Assembly: GCA_009699615.1 (NCBI GenBank)
Contig: WLNV01000133.1
Coordinates: forward strand, 1 to 5,257
Reading direction: 5' to 3'
Length of the DNA: 5,257 nucleotides
Origin: Actinomycetota bacterium
GTDB lineage: Bacteria; Actinomycetota; Thermoleophilia; Solirubrobacterales; Solirubrobacteraceae
The notes beneath the pieces were generated by a model. That model saw nothing but the letters and a program-made list of their open reading frames with translations, made no database searches and was not told the origin of the DNA. Shown one piece after another: positions 5,111 to 5,257 of this stretch (its first letter is position 1; every line of letters begins with the position of its first letter). Position numbers and translations under genes: made by a program.

Positions 5111-5257
5111 CTAGAGCGCCAGCTGTGAACCGACGGTGATCGTGCGGTCCGTTGGCAGGCAGAAGTAATCGGTTGGGCTGGCGGCATTGCGCGAAAGTGC
5201 GCAGTAGATCCGCTTGCGCCAGCCGGCCATCTCGAACGGTCCGCCGGGAACGACGTC
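5111..5257 (-). CDS. kup: Kup potassium uptake transporter, C-terminal end only
   Basis: The last 48 codons and stop of a gene that enters from beyond the right edge. Kup proteins import potassium, coupled to protons, through a membrane domain of about 12 helices followed by a cytosolic tail; only the end of the tail is here. Seen: PFEMAGWRKRIYCALSRNAASP then TDYFCLPTDRTITVGSQLAL. The W-R-x-R-hydrophobic-SRNA segment followed by T-D-[YF]-F, a Pro-x-[DE]-R step and V-G-[ST]-Q at the extreme C-terminus is the usual Kup ending (commonly PPDRVVELGTQ). The terminal TAG is at 5113-5111. It points the same way as the lipoprotein gene, 132 bases upstream of it. I see no strong terminator between them. 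The assignment rests on a short tail, so it is good but not certain. Confidence 0.8.
   Translation of the reverse strand, partial: DVVPGGPFEMAGWRKRIYCALSRNAASPTDYFCLPTDRTITVGSQLAL

Noticed and set aside
4869..5114. Plus-strand frame of 81 residues between the lipoprotein and kup
   Set aside because: It is antisense to the lipoprotein signal region, has no ribosome site and shows no domain; the flanking genes on the minus strand explain the region.
1..5257. Mobile elements, CRISPR, tRNA or rRNA genes
   Set aside because: No transposase or integrase motifs, no regularly spaced repeats, no tRNA-like cloverleaf or conserved rRNA stretches were seen on either strand.

Overview
The window is GC-rich, densely packed bacterial chromosome with strong G/C preference at third codon positions, several GTG starts and weak or absent Shine-Dalgarno sites. 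Together with TANNNT hexamers sitting directly upstream of start codons (leaderless-type starts), this suggests a high-GC actinobacterium, possibly of the Thermoleophilia/Solirubrobacterales type. That placement is inference from style, not from a marker gene. I see no mobile element, CRISPR array, tRNA or rRNA, and no stretch over 300 bases without a gene.

Layout. (1) 1-1259, minus: NAD-dependent aldehyde dehydrogenase closest to gamma-aminobutyraldehyde dehydrogenase (PatD/YdcW type), cut off at its C-terminus by the window edge. (2) 1363-1863, plus: small SCP2-type sterol/lipid-carrier domain protein with an acidic tail, divergent from the dehydrogenase. (3) 1854-2483 (or up to 2540), minus: NUDT19-like Nudix hydrolase whose 3' end overlaps the SCP2 gene by 10 bp. 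(4) 2539-2721, plus: rubredoxin, divergent from the Nudix gene. (5) about 2664/2718-4205, plus: seven-helix membrane protein fused to a spermidine-synthase-like methyltransferase fold, overlapping the rubredoxin end. (6) 4239-4526, plus: YciI-family small protein, with a strong hairpin in its last codons. (7) 4562-4978, minus: small secreted lipoprotein with an awkward start. (8) 5111-5257, minus: C-terminal end of a Kup potassium transporter.

How they fit together. Rubredoxin, the membrane/spermidine-synthase-like protein and the YciI-like protein run in one direction with an overlap and a 33-nt gap, so they are probably one operon. The Nudix gene starts back-to-back with it. The SCP2 protein and the NUDT19-like (acyl-CoA diphosphatase type) hydrolase could both touch lipid or acyl-CoA metabolism, but no pathway can be proven from this window. 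The genes look like ordinary housekeeping or accessory metabolism.

The most interesting signal is the divergent Nudix-rubredoxin start region. Two nearly identical elements (TAC, a few bases, TTCAGCC, then ATG or GTG) face outward around a perfect 12-bp palindrome, as expected for a mirrored pair of leaderless promoters. Secondary points are the unclear start of the membrane protein, the reading-frame problem at the lipoprotein signal peptide, and a hairpin embedded in the end of the YciI-like gene. I found no convincing previously undescribed multi-gene system.
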